A DNA stretch of 64,000 bases from an uncultured Eubacterium sp. (lineage in GTDB: Bacteria; Bacillota; Clostridia; Lachnospirales; Lachnospiraceae). The stretch's first letter is position 1. Each line of letters opens with the position of its first letter. The stretch covers positions 1 to 64,000 of the forward strand of contig URKY01000006.1 in assembly GCA_900548465.1 (NCBI GenBank), given 5' to 3'. A program made the position numbers and the translations under genes. The notes beneath the pieces are model-generated. The model did no database searches and had not been told where the DNA came from. It was given only the letters and a program-made list of their open reading frames with translations. Positions 47,573 through 56,362 of the stretch are shown here, piece after piece.

Positions 47573-49216
47573 ATGAAAGAAACACGAAAGAGATGGGGAG
47601 CTTTAAAGCTCTCAGTCATAGCATCACTTGCAATGATGCTGGTTGTTGTCTGCGCTACAGTAGTACTTGGAGCAGATAAAAAAGAGTATGTGCCATCAGC
47701 TTTTGCGTCAGCGTGGGCGTTATTACCACCAATAATAGCAATTGCACTTGCTCTGATAACAAAGGAAGTATACAGTTCATTGTTCATAGGTATACTTGTA
47801 GGTGCTGTAATATATGGTCAGTTCAGTCCTGAAAGAACCATAATGCATGCCTTTAAGGGAGGATTTCAGTCAGTACTGTCTAATTCTTACAATGTAGGTA
47901 TTTTGATTTTCCTTGTTATTTTGGGAACGATTGTAGCCCTAATGAATAATGCAGGTGGTTCAGCAGCTTTTGGAAAATGGGCAAGTGAACATATTAAAAC
48001 AAGAGTAGGAGCCCAGCTGGCAACAATCTTACTTGGAGTTTTAATTTTTATTGACGACTATTTCAATTGTCTTACAGTTGGAAGCGTTATGAGACCGGTA
48101 ACAGATAAGTTTAATGTTTCCCGTTCAAAACTTGCATATATTATTGATGCAACAGCAGCTCCGGTTTGTATTATTGCTCCGGTGTCATCATGGGCAGCGG
48201 CAGTTAGCGGTTTCGTAAATGGTGAAGACGGAATTTCACTATTTGTTAAGGCTATCCCGTATAACTTCTATGCTATCCTCACTATCATTATGATGGTGTC
48301 TATGGTGCTTATGAAAACTGAATTCGGGCCAATGGCAAAGCACGAAAAAAATGCTTTGAAGGGAGATTTGTTCTCAATGGAGGACAGAACAAATAATGAG
48401 CCTGAGGTTCCGGATGAAACAAAGAAGGGGAAAGTTATTGATTTGTTAATTCCTATTATATGCCTTGTTGTATGCTGTGTAATAGGTATGATTTACACAG
48501 GTGGATTTTTTGGAGGAGCAGATTTTGTAACAGCATTTTCAAACAGTGATGCTTCAGTAGGTTTAGCAGTAGGAAGTTTCTTCGGACTTATTATAACAAT
48601 TCTTCTATATGTTATAAGGAGAGTTTTGCCATTCAAGAAATGTATGGATTGTCTTGTAGACGGATTTAGAGCTATGGTTCCTGCCATTTTGATTCTTACT
48701 ATGGCATGGACATTAAAGGCAATGACCGATTCATTAGGGGCAAAGGAATTCGTAGAAGCATCAGTAAAGGCTGTGGCAGGAGACTTTATGAACTTCCTTC
48801 CGGCAATTATATTCCTGATTGCATGCTTCCTTGCATTTGCTACAGGAACATCTTGGGGAACATTCGGTATTTTAATTCCTATTGTTACAGCAGTATTCCA
48901 AACAGACGGTGGATATACTAATTATGAATTAATGGTTATTTCAATTTCAGCGTGTATGGCAGGAGCTGTTTGTGGAGATCACTGTTCGCCAATATCAGAT
49001 ACAACCATAATGGCTTCCGCAGGGGCGGAGTGTGACCATGTAAACCACGTTTCTACACAGTTACCTTATGCAATGGTGGCAGCAACTGTATCATTTATTA
49101 GTTATATAATTGCAGGTTTTGTACAGAACCCATGGATATCACTCCCAATAGCCATAGTTATTATGGTATTAACACTTTGTGGTGTAAGATATATTACAAA
49201 TAAAAAAGAAGATTAG
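47573..49216 (+). CDS. nhaC: Na+/H+ antiporter, NhaC family
   Basis: 547-residue membrane protein with about twelve hydrophobic segments. NhaC-family segments include the repeat-type motif GVLIFIDDYFNCLTVGSVMRPV, ATAAPVCIIAPVSSWAA, FATGTSWGTFGILIPI and CGDHCSPISDTTIMASAGA. It should exchange sodium for protons, or (as in some relatives) a substrate pair such as malate/lactate. A hydrophilic loop lies at about 255-290. AAAGGAG precedes the ATG. Monocistronic. Confidence 0.92.
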   Translation: MKETRKRWGALKLSVIASLAMMLVVVCATVVLGADKKEYVPSAFASAWALLPPIIAIALALITKEVYSSLFIGILVGAVIYGQFSPERTIMHAFKGGFQSVLSNSYNVGILIFLVILGTIVALMNNAGGSAAFGKWASEHIKTRVGAQLATILLGVLIFIDDYFNCLTVGSVMRPVTDKFNVSRSKLAYIIDATAAPVCIIAPVSSWAAAVSGFVNGEDGISLFVKAIPYNFYAILTIIMMVSMVLMKTEFGPMAKHEKNALKGDLFSMEDRTNNEPEVPDETKKGKVIDLLIPIICLVVCCVIGMIYTGGFFGGADFVTAFSNSDASVGLAVGSFFGLIITILLYVIRRVLPFKKCMDCLVDGFRAMVPAILILTMAWTLKAMTDSLGAKEFVEASVKAVAGDFMNFLPAIIFLIACFLAFATGTSWGTFGILIPIVTAVFQTDGGYTNYELMVISISACMAGAVCGDHCSPISDTTIMASAGAECDHVNHVSTQLPYAMVAATVSFISYIIAGFVQNPWISLPIAIVIMVLTLCGVRYITNKKED

Positions 49217-49246
49217 TTTAGAAAAATAATATGGTGAAAATTGCAT

Positions 49247-49293
49247 CGGCTCCAAAAGCCGGATGTAAATCAGGCTACAGGAGTCGTTTTTTT
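49247..49293 (+). terminator. terminator of nhaC
   Basis: CGGCTCC pairs with GGAGTCG and seven Ts follow; the 26-base loop is itself partly self-complementary (AGCC against GGCT). Confidence 0.7.
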
Positions 49294-49412
49294 CGAAATG
49301 AAATTACTACTTCTAAAAAATAAATACTAGTCTAAAAAAAGAGTAATTACTAAAAGTCGGTAGTATTAGTATGATTAACTAAGTAGTATTGACAGGAAAA
49401 AAAGGAGGAAAA

Positions 49413-52043
49413 ATGAAAAAGAATTATGCAAAAAGATTTATGTCAGTAGTTCTGGCTATTGCCTTAGTACTGACAACTATTGGAACAACGGGATTATTTA
49501 TAGCTAAAGATGTAACAGATGTTTCGGCGGCAGCAACGGTTGTAACATCAATGGATTATTTTTCAGCAAATGATGGACCAACAATTACACATTCAGGAGT
49601 TGGTACAGTCAGCTATGGATTTGTAATGCCAAAATTTAACGGAAAAGCCAGTAGTGAACTTTCCATTGCAGATGTGGAAAAAGACATTCAGGTTTATGTT
49701 AAACAGGAAAACGGAACAAATGGTGAATGGAAGAAAATTGAAGATGTAAGTTACTTCAAGTGGAATGACACTTGGGCATGGGAATATCAGTCATGGGGTG
49801 GCTGGGTTTGCTGGATGAAACTTACAGAAACAACATATTTCCGTTTCCATGGAAAAACAAATAACATAAATCTTGATTACAAATTGGAACTTAACAAACT
49901 TTCAAAGTATAAGCTTACAAGTATTTCTACAACAGAAACAAATATTCAGGCAGATACAACAGGTGGTTCAGCTACACATTGGGGAGCATGGACATTTAAT
50001 GGAGACAAGAGTATCAAGTATGAACAGATTCAGGATGATGTTAACATTACAGTAGACAACAATGACGGAAAAGGATTTGTTCAGTTTTTAGGCAATGCAG
50101 CATCAGGATTTCTGTGGGATCAGAACTTTGGATATTACTCAGATGGTGATGGTGGATATTGGTTTACAAATATCAGTTGGTCATTTACATTAAGATTTGC
50201 ATCAAAGTCAAATCCAAATGTACATCAGGATGTAAAAGTTACATATACAAAGCCAACCAGATCAAATTACAAAATCACAGCATATAATGGCACATCATAC
50301 GATGCAAGCACAAGTGGTACAGCATCAGTTGGTATTCCACTTCCAAAAATTGGTGGAACAGAAGCTATAAAAGATGATTTGGATTTATTTAAATACGAAG
50401 TTAAGGTAGATGGAAAGTGGATTCCACTTACAGATGTTGCAGCCTGTGGATGGGTATATGAAGGAAGTGGTTACAACAAATATTCACTAAGCAGTCAGTG
50501 GGGTTATTTTGTTGATCATGTTTATGGACTTTGGTTCCAGCCTGTAAGACAGGATACAGAAATAAAAGTCACATATCCTATTGATGGTAAAAAAGGTGGA
50601 GATGCAAGCAATAACTATGTATTGTATACAATTAAAGGAAATACATCTTATAAGCCAACACTTCCATCAGATATGTCAGATATTAAAGTAAATGACAATT
50701 CAAATGCATATACACCGGCAGGTTGGAAGATGATTTTCAATGATGAATTTGATGGTGCATCTCTTGACACAAGCAAGTGGTCATATGATGAAGGATTCTT
50801 ACTTAAAGAAGACGATATTAACACAGCCGGTTGGGGAAATCAGGAACTTGAATACTACACAAGAGACAATGTATCAGTAAAAGATGGTGCATTAAATATT
50901 CTTATGAAAAAGCAGTCAAAGGTATTTACAGAAAAAGGTGATCCATCTAAGAAAGCAACTGCTCAGTATTCATCAGGAAAGATTACAACAAAAGATAAAT
51001 TCTCAGTGAAATACGGACGAGTTGATTTCAGAGCAAAAATGCCTACAGGTACAGGCGTATGGCCTGCTATGTGGATGCTTCCAAATGACTCACGTTATGG
51101 TTCATGGCCATTATCAGGTGAAATAGATGTATTTGAAGGACGTGGAAGAACACCAAATATGGTATTTGGTACATTACATTATGGTGCACAGTGGCCAAAT
51201 AATATTAATACATCAGATGCATTTAACATAACACGAGATGGTAATAAAAAGACAGGCATTGACGACTGGCATGTATACAGTGTTCAGTGGGATGCTGAAA
51301 ATATTAAGATTTACTGTGATGGCAAATGCTATTTCAAATGTACATATGGTGAGTGGTATTCAGGTTCAGACAGAGGAAATGCATACGCACCATTTGACCA
51401 GAGATTTTATCTTATTTTGAATCTTGCCGCAGGTGGAACATTTGACAGCGGTTATGTACCTGACAGCAGCTTTACATCAGGAACAATGTTAGTTGATTAT
51501 GTTCGTGTTTACCAGCGTATGGTTAAAGCAGGTGAAAATGAAGAGCCAGATAAGAATCCAGGTGTATCAACAGATGGGGCAAAGGATGGACTTTATGGAG
51601 ATTACAAATTAGGAACAGGAAGTACTCCAATCGAAAAACCAACAACAGGAACAGCAGAAAATCCTACTTCATCAAATAATAATGGAAGTTCAAATATAAC
51701 AAACAACAATGGAAATTCTGCGAATAAGTCAAATCAGTCGGTTCAGGGACAGTCTGGCAGCAGTAGCAGAGTACTAGGTGTAACAAGTATAAAGAAGGCA
51801 ACAAAGAAAAAAGCTTCATCCAAAATAAAACTTACATTTAAGAAAGTTTCAGGAGCATCAAAATATCAGGTGCAGATTTCTACAACAAAGAAATTTAAGA
51901 AAATTCTTGTAAAGAAAACTGTAAAAAAAGTGAGACTTACAATTAAAAACAAAAAATTGAAAAACAAAAAGAAATTGTACGTCAGAGTAAGAGCTTTTGG
52001 AGCAGCAAAATGGTCAAAGATTAAAAAGGTAAAAATAAAGTAA
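49413..52043 (+). CDS. exported GH16 endo-beta-1,3-glucanase (laminarinase-like)
   Basis: 876 residues. Signal peptide about 1-40 (MKKNYAKRF to VSAAA). Three similar aromatic-rich modules follow (about 45-160, 165-285, 290-420), each with a dense Trp/Tyr patch such as WNDTWAWEYQSWGGW. The GH16 domain (about 436-702) has catalytic GEIDVFE: nucleophile E570, D572, acid/base E575, after GVWPAMWMLP. A Gly/Asn/Ser linker and a Lys-rich Fn3-like module (about 796-876, SKYQVQISTTKKFKK) end it. It should cut beta-1,3- or mixed-linkage glucan outside the cell. The start at 49413 has AAAGGAGG upstream. The three N-terminal modules were not recognised but look like glucan binders. Confidence 0.92.
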   Translation: MKKNYAKRFMSVVLAIALVLTTIGTTGLFIAKDVTDVSAAATVVTSMDYFSANDGPTITHSGVGTVSYGFVMPKFNGKASSELSIADVEKDIQVYVKQENGTNGEWKKIEDVSYFKWNDTWAWEYQSWGGWVCWMKLTETTYFRFHGKTNNINLDYKLELNKLSKYKLTSISTTETNIQADTTGGSATHWGAWTFNGDKSIKYEQIQDDVNITVDNNDGKGFVQFLGNAASGFLWDQNFGYYSDGDGGYWFTNISWSFTLRFASKSNPNVHQDVKVTYTKPTRSNYKITAYNGTSYDASTSGTASVGIPLPKIGGTEAIKDDLDLFKYEVKVDGKWIPLTDVAACGWVYEGSGYNKYSLSSQWGYFVDHVYGLWFQPVRQDTEIKVTYPIDGKKGGDASNNYVLYTIKGNTSYKPTLPSDMSDIKVNDNSNAYTPAGWKMIFNDEFDGASLDTSKWSYDEGFLLKEDDINTAGWGNQELEYYTRDNVSVKDGALNILMKKQSKVFTEKGDPSKKATAQYSSGKITTKDKFSVKYGRVDFRAKMPTGTGVWPAMWMLPNDSRYGSWPLSGEIDVFEGRGRTPNMVFGTLHYGAQWPNNINTSDAFNITRDGNKKTGIDDWHVYSVQWDAENIKIYCDGKCYFKCTYGEWYSGSDRGNAYAPFDQRFYLILNLAAGGTFDSGYVPDSSFTSGTMLVDYVRVYQRMVKAGENEEPDKNPGVSTDGAKDGLYGDYKLGTGSTPIEKPTTGTAENPTSSNNNGSSNITNNNGNSANKSNQSVQGQSGSSSRVLGVTSIKKATKKKASSKIKLTFKKVSGASKYQVQISTTKKFKKILVKKTVKKVRLTIKNKKLKNKKKLYVRVRAFGAAKWSKIKKVKIK

Positions 52044-52055
52044 AGATTAAAAAAT

Positions 52056-52094
52056 GGGCAATCACATGTAATTAACATGGGGTTGCCTGTTTTT
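52056..52094 (+). terminator. terminator of the first GH16 gene
   Basis: GGGCAATCACATGT pairs with ACATGGGGTTGCCT (two mismatched or wobble positions); five Ts follow. The rest of the gap to 52287 is A+T-rich with nothing recognised. Confidence 0.7.
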
Positions 52095-52287
52095 ATATAG
52101 TGGAAAAAAATCGGATGAGAATTTTCATAGTAGAAAAATCTGTAGCAATAAGTTAGAATGAGTATGGAATTTTGAAAAAAATTTAAATTATAATTGTTAT
52201 TATAAAAAACATGTTTTTTTGTTTATTCTTATACAGTTCCATTGTAGGATTCTTTTTTGTGAAAAAATGTGAATTTTTTGTTAAAAG

Positions 52288-52314
52288 GTGTTCTCAATAA
52301 CGAAAAAATACGTT
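52288..52314 (+). promoter_or_regulatory. ECF-type promoter candidate, copy 2
   Basis: GTGTTCTCA (52288-52296), 14-base spacer, CGTT (52311-52314), 32 bases before the DUF4367-like start. Confidence 0.65.
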
Positions 52315-52345
52315 GGTGTCTGCAGAGGGATATGGAGGTAGAAGC

Positions 52346-53074
52346 ATGAAAAAAGAAAATAATGATGTATTATCGGATGAATTGTTAAGGTTAGCTGCAA
52401 AGCAATTTGCTGATGAAGAGGGAGAAAAATACTATAAAGCGGCTTTGGAATTGAATACTCAAAATTTAGAAATGCCAACTGAAGTCCAATTAAGTAAATT
52501 CAAAAAAATATGTGCAAAAGAATTTAGAAAGAAAAAGAGAACAGTCAAAACCCGTTATAGAGTTGCAGTAGTTGTAGCCGTTGCTCTTTTTGCTTTCAAT
52601 ATTTCTGTAGTTTCCGTTCCTGCAATGCGCCAGTTTATTACTAATTTCCTGATAGAAATTACAGATACACATTCTAAAATAAAAATTTCTGACAGCGAGG
52701 CAAAGGAAAGAGAGAAAAGCCTTAAGAACAATAAGTATAGGATAAAATTTGACAAGGAGTATAGTGTTAATTATCTGCCGAAGGGATATTATGCGGTAGA
52801 GGAAATAAAGCAACCATCAGTATTGACAGTAAATTTTGAAAATGAAGAAGGGAAGAAGATAACATTTCAACAATATTTGGATCATACTGTTGCTAATATG
52901 GATAGAGAAGATGCTAAAGAAGAGTATATTGATATAAATGGAAGTGCGGCAATTTTATATACAGAAAATAATTATAGAACCATTGTATGGAAAGCAAATA
53001 AGAATTTCTTAGAAATAATGGCAAATGATATAAGTAGAGAAGAAATAATAAAGATTGCAATGAGCGTAAAATAG
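52346..53074 (+). CDS. DUF4367-like membrane protein, possible anti-sigma factor
   Basis: 242 residues. A charged cytoplasmic N-terminus (about 1-75, ending FRKKKRTVKTR) is followed by one membrane helix (about 78-100, YRVAVVVAVALFAFNISVV) and an extracellular domain whose segment YLPKGY, later LTVNFENEEGKKITFQQY and NGSAAILYTENN are the DUF4367 pattern. Such proteins often accompany ECF sigma genes and may act as anti-sigma factors. No sigma gene is next to it here. ATGGAGG precedes the start at 52346. It is preceded by an ECF-type promoter, consistent with autoregulation of a sigma/anti-sigma circuit. Confidence 0.75.
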   Translation: MKKENNDVLSDELLRLAAKQFADEEGEKYYKAALELNTQNLEMPTEVQLSKFKKICAKEFRKKKRTVKTRYRVAVVVAVALFAFNISVVSVPAMRQFITNFLIEITDTHSKIKISDSEAKEREKSLKNNKYRIKFDKEYSVNYLPKGYYAVEEIKQPSVLTVNFENEEGKKITFQQYLDHTVANMDREDAKEEYIDINGSAAILYTENNYRTIVWKANKNFLEIMANDISREEIIKIAMSVK

Positions 53075-53132
53075 CTTTTTAGAGGGGAGTCAAAGCATTA
53101 ACCGTTGAATATTGAAAGTCTTTATACCAAAA

Positions 53133-53160
53133 GTGTTCTCATTCTTGAATTGGCGACGTT
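53133..53160 (+). promoter_or_regulatory. ECF-type promoter candidate, copy 3
   Basis: GTGTTCTCA (53133-53141), 15-base spacer, CGTT (53157-53160), 32 bases before the small exported protein's start, the same CGTT-to-ATG distance as copy 2. Confidence 0.6.
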
Positions 53161-53191
53161 ATAATTTACGAATAGCAAGAAGGGAGGACAA

Positions 53192-53632
53192 ATGAAAAAA
53201 ATTATATGTGTTGTTTTATCAATAGTTTTATTATGTTCTAATGTTGTATGGGCAGATGAAATAATTGATGAAACGGGTACAATAGAAAATGTAGGTGATG
53301 TGGGAGTAAGTCCGTTATATGATAATATGAGTGCAATTCATTCAGCATTACAAATTGTTGATGGGGTAGCAACTTGCACTGGAACCTATACTATGAAGAC
53401 TAATAAAACATCAGAAATAGAGTTAGTATTACAGAGAAAAAAGGGGAATAATGGTTTTTCTGATTATAAAACATGGAGTAAGAAAAATAGTGGTGATGGA
53501 TTTTTTGGTTTAACCAAGATAAAAAGTGTCGCACGTGGGTATGATTATAGATTGAAGGTCGTTATAAAAATCTATTCAGGAAATAAAGTAGTGGAAGCAG
53601 GAGCCTGCTATTCACATACTGTTTCCAGATAA
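53192..53632 (+). CDS. small exported protein of unknown function
   Basis: 146 residues. Signal peptide about 1-21 (IICVVLSIVLLCSNVVWA). The mature part starts with an acidic stretch and then a compact beta-rich domain: VSPLYDNMSAIHSALQIVDGVATCTGTYTM, LVLQRKKGNNGFSDYKTWS and YRLKVVIKIYSGNKVVEAG. The pattern recurs in many small exported proteins of Clostridia with no known role. Two Cys (in ATCTGT and GACYSH) could form a disulphide. GGGAGG lies upstream. Preceded by an ECF-type promoter. Confidence 0.75.
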   Translation: MKKIICVVLSIVLLCSNVVWADEIIDETGTIENVGDVGVSPLYDNMSAIHSALQIVDGVATCTGTYTMKTNKTSEIELVLQRKKGNNGFSDYKTWSKKNSGDGFFGLTKIKSVARGYDYRLKVVIKIYSGNKVVEAGACYSHTVSR

Positions 53633-53658
53633 CTAAAAATTCATAAATTGCTATTCCG

Positions 53659-53687
53659 TAGCCCACTGGTTATCTGCCGGTGGGCTA
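53659..53687 (+). terminator. hairpin after the small exported protein gene
   Basis: TAGCCCAC pairs with GTGGGCTA (with a further GG/CC inside). No clean T-run, so termination may be weak and read into the satellite array. Confidence 0.5.
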
Positions 53688-53696
53688 TGTTAATGT

Positions 53697-54140
53697 ATGA
53701 ATAGAAAATATTCAGACAAAAGCGGTATCCTAGCCACACACTATGTTACTTAGGAAAAATAGTACATGTAGAGGTAGGAAACATTCAAATTAAAGCGGTA
53801 ACCTAACCCCACACTATGCTACTCAGGGGAAATAGTACATGTAGAAGTAAAAAATATTCAAATCAAAGCAGTACCCCAGCCCCATACTATGCTACTCAGG
53901 GGAAATAGTACATGTAGAGGTAGGAAACATTCAAATCAAAGCGGTAACTTAACCCCATACTATGCTACTCAGGGAAAATAGTACATGTAGAGGTAGGAAA
54001 TATTCAAACAAAAGCGGTAACCCAGCCCCATACTATGCTACTCAGGGGAAATAGTACATGTAGAGGTAGGAAACATTCAAATCAAAGCGGTAACTTAACC
54101 CCACACTATGCTACATAGGGCAGAAAGTACATGTAAAATT
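53697..54140. repeat. six-copy 73-bp tandem satellite
   Basis: GTACATG recurs at 53762, 53835, 53908, 53981, 54054 and 54128, giving spacings of 73, 73, 73, 73 and 74. Each unit carries an AAAGCGGTA segment, a CCCCA.ACTATGCTACTCAGG segment and ATAGTACATGTAGAGG, with a small stem TACTAT/ATAGTA in the unit. Internal copies are most alike and the outer ones most diverged. 73 is not a multiple of three, so no protein repeat is encoded. The 649-base gap 53633-54281 holds only this array and its flanking hairpins and promoters. Confidence 0.95.
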
Positions 54141-54173
54141 GGAAATAAAGCATTCACATGGTGTAATTACTGG

Positions 54174-54179
54174 TATAAT
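54174..54179 (+). promoter_or_regulatory. extended -10 promoter after the satellite
   Basis: TGGTATAAT (54171-54179) is an extended -10 element; TTCACA at 54153 is a poor, closely spaced -35. A second TATAAT overlaps the end of the following hairpin at 54239-54244. Either may serve the MoxR operon. Confidence 0.4.
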
Positions 54180-54208
54180 AATTTAAAGAAACAGGAAATA
54201 TTAATAAT

Positions 54209-54236
54209 AAAAGGTTGCCCGTAAAGGCAACCTTTT
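54209..54236 (+). terminator. hairpin terminator between satellite and MoxR gene
   Basis: AAAAGGTTGCC and GGCAACCTTTT form an 11-bp stem with a short loop, ending in four Ts. It could end a transcript through the satellite, or attenuate the MoxR operon. Confidence 0.6.
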
Positions 54237-54281
54237 GTTATAATACAACCATTGATTAGTCAGAGAAGAAAGGAATATATA

Positions 54282-55100
54282 ATGTCAAAAGAAACAAGAT
54301 TTACAGGAACAGATACCTATGTGGCTGCAGATGATTTGATGGCAGCAGTTGAAGTGGCAATGGAACTTCAGAAGCCACTGTTGATAAAGGGAGAGCCGGG
54401 TACAGGAAAGACTATGCTGGCGGAGGCAGTTGCTAAAGCTTTAGATAAAGAACTTCTTATATGGAATATTAAGTCTACAACAAAGGCTCAGGACGGATTG
54501 TATATGTATGATACAATTCAGCGGCTCTATGACAGTCAGTTCGGAGAATCAGGAGTAGATGACATCGCACATTATATTAAGCTTGGAAAATTAGGTGAAG
54601 CTTTTAAGAAAGATGAACAGGTTGTTCTATTAATTGATGAAATTGATAAAGCAGATTTAGAATTTCCTAATGATCTTCTTTGGGAACTGGACAAGATGGA
54701 ATTCTATATACATGAAACAAAAGAAACAGTAAAGGCAAAGTTAAGACCGATAGTAATTATCACATCAAATGCGGAAAAAGAATTACCGGATGCGTTTCTT
54801 AGAAGATGTATTTTCCATTATATTACATTCCCTGAGCCGGAATTAATGAGACAAATTGTAAATGCACATTTTGAAAATCTTGAAGAACATTTATTAGATC
54901 AGGCAATGAATACTTTCTACAAAATCAGAAAGATTAGAGATATACGAAAAAAACCAAGCACTTCAGAATTAATTGATTGGATCAGGGCATTGATGATAGG
55001 TGGAATTGACCCGGATGCAATAGCAACAAAGCTTCCTTATATTGGTGTCTTAATAAAGAAAGATGAAGACTTGGAAGTAGTGAAAATGATGGATTTATAG
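54282..55100 (+). CDS. MoxR-type AAA+ ATPase
   Basis: 272 residues: Walker A GEPGTGKTMLAEAVA, Walker B VVLLIDEIDKAD, sensor IITSNAEKELPDAFLRRC with the arginine finger. MoxR ATPases pair with VWA proteins to remodel or activate partner proteins, often loading metals or cofactors. The start at 54282 is preceded by AAAGGAAT. The VWA gene follows after 9 bases. Confidence 0.92.
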   Translation: MSKETRFTGTDTYVAADDLMAAVEVAMELQKPLLIKGEPGTGKTMLAEAVAKALDKELLIWNIKSTTKAQDGLYMYDTIQRLYDSQFGESGVDDIAHYIKLGKLGEAFKKDEQVVLLIDEIDKADLEFPNDLLWELDKMEFYIHETKETVKAKLRPIVIITSNAEKELPDAFLRRCIFHYITFPEPELMRQIVNAHFENLEEHLLDQAMNTFYKIRKIRDIRKKPSTSELIDWIRALMIGGIDPDAIATKLPYIGVLIKKDEDLEVVKMMDL

Positions 55101-55109
55101 GAGTAGAAT

Positions 55110-56321
55110 ATGTTTACACCCTTTTTTTACACATTGAGAAGCAATGGTTTGGATATATCTACCACTGAATGGATAACTTTAATGGATGGTTTGGATAAGG
55201 GGCTTGCCAATTCGAGTTTTACAGATTTTTATTATCTTTGTAGAACGATTTTAGTTAAAAATGAAGGCGATTATGACAAGCTTGACGCAGCATTTTTGGA
55301 GTATTTCAAAAATATAAAAACAGACAAGCTAAACATGGAAAAACTAAATGCATGGCTTCATAATGATAGCGACAAAGTCCGCCTGACAAATCCCGACGAT
55401 TTTCAGGATACAAGAACTAAAAAAGAAGCTACGGAAATTCATAGAATGTTTCGCGAACGTCTTGGCGAGCAACACACGGAACATAATGGTGGAAATCATT
55501 GGATTGGAACCGGTGGAGGTTCACCTTTTGGAAAAAATGGCAGAGTAGCAGGAGGAATTCAGTTAGGCAATCATGCTGGAATGAAAACAGCCTTTGCAGT
55601 AATGGGTGAGCGCAGGTACAAAGATTTTCGTAGAGATAAAAAACTTACACTGAGACAGTTTCAGGTAGCATTGAGGGAACTCAGACAATATTCAAGGAAA
55701 ATGGATTTACCAAAAACAGAACTTGATATAGATGGAACTATTGAGTCAACATGTAATCAGGGCGGTTATTTAAAACTTGAATTTGAACAACCAAGAAAAA
55801 ATACAGTTAAACTATTACTGCTGTTTGACAGTGGTGGATCAATGTATCCTTACAGCGAATTATGCAACGAGCTGTTTCAGGCAGTTCATAAGGCAAATCA
55901 TTTTAAAGATGTAAAAACCTATTATTTCCACAACTGCATTTATGCAAAACTTTACAAAACTCCGGAATGTGCAAGTGGAGATTGGGTAGATACTACATGG
56001 GTTTTTAAGAACTATGATAAAGATTACAAGGTAATCATTGTAGGAGATGCGGGAATGGCAGAAGAAGAGTTTCTGGACAAGAATGGAAACTACAGTGGAC
56101 CTAATGATGGACTGTCAGGTGAAGAGTGGCTGAAAATTTTCAGAAAGAGATTTCCACATTCGATTTGGCTTAACCCTTCATATCATGGAAATATATCAAA
56201 GATGTATTGGATGTTATCGGAACAGTCAATAAAGGAAATTATTGATATGTATCCCCTGACTGTAGACGGACTTAAAGCAGGAATAAAGAAATTGATGTCA
56301 GACAACAAAAAAAGTCGATGA
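55110..56321 (+). CDS. CoxE-like VWA-domain protein
   Basis: 403 residues. The N-terminal helical part (residues about 1-190) contains KLTLRQFQVALRELRQYSRK, and a C-terminal von Willebrand A domain has a MIDAS-type motif LLLFDSGGSMYPYSEL. Later segments YYFHNCIY and VIIVGDAGMAEEE fit the CoxE/YeiM-type VWA partners of MoxR ATPases. In characterised pairs, the two act as a chaperone on a client protein. No client is visible; the flanking genes encode exported GH16 and small proteins. AGGAG precedes the ATG. Confidence 0.9.
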   Translation: MFTPFFYTLRSNGLDISTTEWITLMDGLDKGLANSSFTDFYYLCRTILVKNEGDYDKLDAAFLEYFKNIKTDKLNMEKLNAWLHNDSDKVRLTNPDDFQDTRTKKEATEIHRMFRERLGEQHTEHNGGNHWIGTGGGSPFGKNGRVAGGIQLGNHAGMKTAFAVMGERRYKDFRRDKKLTLRQFQVALRELRQYSRKMDLPKTELDIDGTIESTCNQGGYLKLEFEQPRKNTVKLLLLFDSGGSMYPYSELCNELFQAVHKANHFKDVKTYYFHNCIYAKLYKTPECASGDWVDTTWVFKNYDKDYKVIIVGDAGMAEEEFLDKNGNYSGPNDGLSGEEWLKIFRKRFPHSIWLNPSYHGNISKMYWMLSEQSIKEIIDMYPLTVDGLKAGIKKLMSDNKKSR

Positions 56322-56362
56322 TTGAAAACGATATTAAAATATAATTTATAAGGAGAAATGAA

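Noticed and set aside
53697..54140. CRISPR array
   Set aside because: The whole 73-bp unit is repeated with no unique spacers between fixed short repeats, and no cas genes are in the window.
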